From assembly GCF_003732665.1 (NCBI RefSeq), contig NZ_MOBP01000012.1, forward strand, positions 618,325 to 682,324: a DNA stretch of 64,000 bases, in the 5' to 3' direction. Shown one piece after another: positions 60,936 through 64,000 of this stretch. The stretch's first letter is position 1. The number at the start of each line of letters is the position of its first letter. The stretch comes from Pseudomonas frederiksbergensis. GTDB taxonomy: Bacteria > Pseudomonadota > Gammaproteobacteria > Pseudomonadales > Pseudomonadaceae. The translations under genes were made by a program, and so were the position numbers. The notes below the pieces were generated by a model. That model worked only from the letters and a program-made list of their open reading frames with translations, was not told where the DNA came from and ran no database searches.

Positions 60936-61631
60936 ATGCTTGAACTCAGACCTTTCAACACCTTGGGCGGCGCCCACCATGGCTGGTTGGATGCCCATCA
61001 CCACTTTTCGTTCGCCGAGTACCACGACCCCAAACGCATGAACTGGGGCAACCTGCGGGTCTGGAACGATGACGTAATCGCTGCCGGCACGGGCTTTCCA
61101 CAGCACCCGCACCGTGACATGGAAATCATCACCTATGTGCGTGAAGGTGCGATTACCCACCAGGACAACCTGGGCAACAAGGGCCGCACCGAAGCGGGCG
61201 ACGTTCAAGTCATGAGCGCCGGCACCGGGATCGCCCACAGCGAATACAACCTGGAATCCACCGAGACCCGGATCTTCCAAATCTGGATCATCCCCAACGA
61301 GGCCGGTTCGGCGCCATCGTGGGGCGCCAAGCCGTTCCCCAAAGGCCAGCGTGAAGGTTTCGTGACCCTGGCCAGTGGCAAGACCGGCGACGATCAAAGC
61401 CTGCGGATTCGTGCCGATGCGCGGCTGGTGGCGGCGAATCTGAAAGCCGGGGAATCGGCGGAGTATCGCTTGGACAATGGGCGTCGTGCTTACCTGGTTC
61501 CGGCTACCGGCGTGATTGAAGTCAATGGCTTGCGTGCACAAGCTCGAGACGGTGTCGCGGTGGCGGATGAGCAGGTGCTGCGGGTGACGGCGATTGAAGA
61601 CAGTGAAATTGTGTTGGTGGATCTGGCTTAA
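60936..61631 (+). CDS. Pirin-family protein (YhhW-like bicupin)
   Basis: The 231-residue bicupin has the N-terminal pirin metal ligands H57, H59, H101 and E103 (GFPQHPHRDMEIITYV; GTGIAHSEYN). Family members such as E. coli YhhW are metal-dependent quercetin 2,3-dioxygenases in vitro; the natural role is unknown. TCAGGAGACGATC precedes the ATG. Monocistronic with its own terminator. Confidence 0.93.
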   Translation: MLELRPFNTLGGAHHGWLDAHHHFSFAEYHDPKRMNWGNLRVWNDDVIAAGTGFPQHPHRDMEIITYVREGAITHQDNLGNKGRTEAGDVQVMSAGTGIAHSEYNLESTETRIFQIWIIPNEAGSAPSWGAKPFPKGQREGFVTLASGKTGDDQSLRIRADARLVAANLKAGESAEYRLDNGRRAYLVPATGVIEVNGLRAQARDGVAVADEQVLRVTAIEDSEIVLVDLA

Positions 61632-61640
61632 ATACCGGGC

Positions 61641-61676
61641 AAAAAAATGGGCGGCCTTGTGGTCGCCCATTTTTTA
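61641..61676 (+). terminator. Rho-independent terminator after the pirin gene
   Basis: AAAAAATGGGCG and CGCCCATTTTTT form a long stem around GGCC-TTGT-GGT, ending in a T-run on the plus strand and an equivalent run on the minus strand. Confidence 0.9.
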
Positions 61677-61710
61677 TCTGCTTCGAGATTCTTTTGCGTT
61701 CATGCTGCCG

Positions 61711-61805
61711 TCTTCGCGGGCAAGCCTCGCTCCTACAGGGCGTGATCGGTCACAAATCATGTGATCGACACCGATCCCGTAGGAGCGAGGCTCGCCCGCG
61801 AAGAG
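61711..61805. repeat. Inverted REP pair, type A (tail-to-tail)
   Basis: TCTTCGCGGGCAAGCCTCGC (to 61740) and CGTAGGAGCGAGGCTCGCCC (from 61778) face outward around a 36-bp core with ATCGGT/ACCGAT inverted repeats. It ends 9 bp from the pgm stop codon. Confidence 0.85.
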
Positions 61806-61813
61806 GCCCTCAA

Positions 61814-63460
61814 TCACTTCGCCGAAATAGCGCCATCCACCAACGTCTGCGCCTCAGCCACTAACTGTTTGAGGTGCTCGTCGCTGACGAAGCTTTCCGC
61901 GTAGATCTTGTAGATGTCCTCGGTGCCCGACGGACGCGCCGCAAACCAGCCGTTTTCGGTCATGACTTTCAGGCCGCCAATGGCCTGGTCGTTGCCCGGT
62001 GCTTTGCTGAGGATGCTCTGGATCGGTTCGCCGGCCAGTTGGGTCGAGGTGACCTGATCCGGGGACAGTTTGCTCAGCAGCGCTTTCTGTTCCGGGTTGG
62101 CCTTGGCATCGACCCGCACGGAGAACGGTTCGCCCAGTTCGTCGGTCAGGGCGCGGTAGGCCTGGCTTGGGTCGCGACCGGTGCGAGCGGTCATTTCTGC
62201 GGCCAACAAGGCCGGGATCAAGCCGTCCTTGTCGGTGCACCAGACGCTACCGTCCTTGCGCAGGAAGGAAGCACCGGCGCTCTCTTCGCCGCCAAAGCCC
62301 AGGGAACCGTCGAACAAGCCATTGGCAAACCATTTGAAACCGACCGGTACTTCGTACAAGCGACGTCCCAGGCGCTTGGCCACGCGGTCGATCAGACCGC
62401 TGCTGACCACGGTTTTACCCACGGCCGCATCGGCGCGCCATTGCGGACGGTTCTGGAACAGATAGTCGATGGACACCGCGAGGTAATTGTTCGGCGCCAA
62501 CAGGCCACCGGACGGGGTGACGATGCCGTGGCGGTCATGATCCGGGTCACAGCCGAAGGCCACGTCGAAGCGATCTTTCAGGCCGATCAACCCTTGCATG
62601 GCGTGGGTGGACGATGGGTCCATGCGGATTTGCCCGTCCCAATCGACCGTCATGAAGCGGAACGTCGAATCAACCTGGGTGTTGACCACTTCCAGGTCCA
62701 GGCGATAGTGCTCGGCAATCGCCGACCAGTAGCGCACCCCGGCTCCGCCCAATGGATCGACACCCAGATGCAGCTTGGCGTCGCGAATGGCATCGAAGTC
62801 GATCACGTTGATCAGGTCGGCGACATAGGTGTTGAGGTAATCGTGGCGATGGGTGGTGCTGGCCTTCAACGCCTGTTCGTAACTGATGCGTTTAACGCCG
62901 GCCAGTTTATTGCCGAGGATTTCGTTGGCCTTGGCTTCGATCCACTTGGTGATGTGGGTATCGGCCGGGCCACCGTTGGTAGGGTTGTATTTGTAGCCAC
63001 CGCTTTGTGGCGGGTTGTGGGACGGAGTAATGACGATACCGTCCGCCAGGCCCGAGGTGCGGCCGCGGTTGTAGCAGAGAATCGCATGGGAAATGGCCGG
63101 GGTCGGCGTGTACTCGTCGCCTTCGGCGATCATCACGGTAACGCCGTTGGCCGCCAGTACTTCGAGGGCGCTGGCGCCGGCCGGGGTCGACAGTGCGTGG
63201 GTGTCGATACCGACAAACAGCGGGCCGTCGATGCCCTGGGCTTCACGGTACAGGCAGATGGCCTGGCTGATTGCCAGAACGTGCCATTCATTGAAACTCA
63301 AATCGAACGAACTGCCCCGGTGACCGGACGTGCCAAAAGCAACGCGCTGGGTAGAGATGGCGGCATCAGGCTGGCCGGTGTAATAGGCCGTCACCAGTCG
63401 CGGGATATCGACCAACAATTCTGCCGGTGCCGGTTTGCCCGCAAAAGGACTGAGTGTCAT
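61814..63460 (-). CDS. pgm: Phosphoglucomutase (alpha-D-glucose specific)
   Basis: The 548-residue enzyme interconverts glucose-1-phosphate and glucose-6-phosphate, feeding trehalose, glycogen and surface polysaccharide synthesis. S147 in TPSHNPP is the phosphoserine, DPDHDRHG binds Mg2+, GGEESAG is the sugar-binding loop and RPSGTEDIYKIYAES the phosphate-binding loop. Length matches E. coli Pgm (546). Cytoplasmic, apparently monocistronic. Confidence 0.96.
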   Translation of the reverse strand: MTLSPFAGKPAPAELLVDIPRLVTAYYTGQPDAAISTQRVAFGTSGHRGSSFDLSFNEWHVLAISQAICLYREAQGIDGPLFVGIDTHALSTPAGASALEVLAANGVTVMIAEGDEYTPTPAISHAILCYNRGRTSGLADGIVITPSHNPPQSGGYKYNPTNGGPADTHITKWIEAKANEILGNKLAGVKRISYEQALKASTTHRHDYLNTYVADLINVIDFDAIRDAKLHLGVDPLGGAGVRYWSAIAEHYRLDLEVVNTQVDSTFRFMTVDWDGQIRMDPSSTHAMQGLIGLKDRFDVAFGCDPDHDRHGIVTPSGGLLAPNNYLAVSIDYLFQNRPQWRADAAVGKTVVSSGLIDRVAKRLGRRLYEVPVGFKWFANGLFDGSLGFGGEESAGASFLRKDGSVWCTDKDGLIPALLAAEMTARTGRDPSQAYRALTDELGEPFSVRVDAKANPEQKALLSKLSPDQVTSTQLAGEPIQSILSKAPGNDQAIGGLKVMTENGWFAARPSGTEDIYKIYAESFVSDEHLKQLVAEAQTLVDGAISAK

Positions 63461-63570
63461 GCAAAACCTCTGGAATAGAGTGGTTCAGGAATAGGACAGC
63501 AGTTTACTGGCAGTTTGACCGCAGTGCGATGGTAACGATCCGCGCAGTTGACGACGTTTTTTAACCCGGC

Positions 63571-64000
63571 TCAATCCACCGCTTCCAGACGCAACGCATC
63601 CCCCAGCAAACCCAATACAACGCCCAGGTCATGGTCACCGCTGAAGGTATGACTCAGACGCAGGTGCTGCCCATGCAGGCCTTGCAGGCTGAACAGCTCG
63701 CCCGGCGCAATCACCACCTGTTGTTTGAGCAAGCGCTGGAACACCCGACGCACATCGACCTGGCGCAACGAACGCGCCCAGATCGTCGCGCCCCCCTGGG
63801 GTTCCACCGGCTGCAAAGCGTCCCCCAGGCGCTCGCGCAACAGTTGGAGCATCTGCACCTGACGCTCTTTGAGCAAACGCCGCAGTACCTGCAAATGCTG
63901 GTCGATCCGGCCGTTAGCGTACAAGCGGGCGATGGCTTTCTGGCGGATCGGCGAGAGGCGAAACGCGCGCAGCAAAAAATGTCGCTGCAATTCTTCACCC
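63571..64000 (-). CDS. PLP-dependent aminotransferase/MocR-like regulator, C-terminal part (start outside window)
   Basis: About 142 residues are visible and the frame stays open to the window edge. The sequence (RQKAIARLYANGRIDQHLQVLRRLLKER, PQGGATIWARSLRQVD, QVVIAPGELFSLQGLHGQHLRLSHTF) matches the C-terminal domain of fold-type I aminotransferases, especially those fused to GntR-type DNA-binding domains (MocR/PdxR). Whether a helix-turn-helix is present cannot be seen. Confidence 0.78.
   Translation of the reverse strand, partial: GEELQRHFLLRAFRLSPIRQKAIARLYANGRIDQHLQVLRRLLKERQVQMLQLLRERLGDALQPVEPQGGATIWARSLRQVDVRRVFQRLLKQQVVIAPGELFSLQGLHGQHLRLSHTFSGDHDLGVVLGLLGDALRLEAVD

Overview
This window looks like chromosome of a Pseudomonas of the P. 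fluorescens group. The reasons are high GC, many REP/REPIN palindromes of the GTGGGAGCGGGCTTGCTCGCGAA type, an aprA-inh-aprDEF-autotransporter-lipase/polyurethanase operon, an fdnGHI-fdhE-selA-selB-selC selenocysteine locus, and genus-typical small families (DUF1652, DUF3077/6124-like). Product names come from reading translated sequence and motifs; no database search was run.

Layout. 0-5 kb: the end of a class I PHA synthase, two YcaC-like cysteine hydrolases, an OprD-type porin and a LysR regulator divergent from the second hydrolase. 4.8-13.9 kb (minus strand): a compact formate dehydrogenase-N operon. Its catalytic subunit is read through an in-frame UGA (13284-13286). FdhE, SelA, SelB and tRNA-Sec follow on the same strand. 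14-18 kb: a MalY-like C-S lyase, then a lower-GC block (DMT exporter, methyltransferase, VOC protein) with its own sigma70-like promoters and terminator. 18-24 kb: stress and housekeeping genes (SDR, cation/proton antiporter, hemerythrin, hybrid histidine kinase). 24-29 kb: a DJ-1/PfpI protein overlapping convergently with a nuclease-helicase, which is translationally coupled to a FAN1-type VRR-NUC nuclease.

29-36 kb is the accessory heart of the window. It holds two paralogous Ig-like/jelly-roll proteins, each preceded at the same distance by a lux-box-like palindrome and followed directly by a shared short repeat. It also holds REPIN clusters including a 135-bp tandem unit, an orphan fragment of the pueA 3' end, and a pair of small DUF genes behind a strongly structured leader RNA. 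The DUF pair and leader lie inside a segment bounded by 86-bp direct copies of the pueA 3' end.

36-53 kb (minus strand) is the secreted-hydrolase operon: AprA metalloprotease, Inh inhibitor, AprDEF type I secretion system, two subtilisin-like autotransporters, lipase and polyurethanase. A consensus RsmA/CsrA site overlaps the aprA ribosome-binding site. A small orphan gene upstream (53.1 kb) carries the third lux-box-like palindrome. 53-58 kb: a putrescine-type uptake/oxidation set with a SnoaL-AraC fusion regulator, then DUF1652 behind a 7-codon mini-ORF. 58-64 kb: a UvrD-family helicase, a pirin, phosphoglucomutase and the C-terminal part of a MocR/aminotransferase-like protein cut by the window edge.
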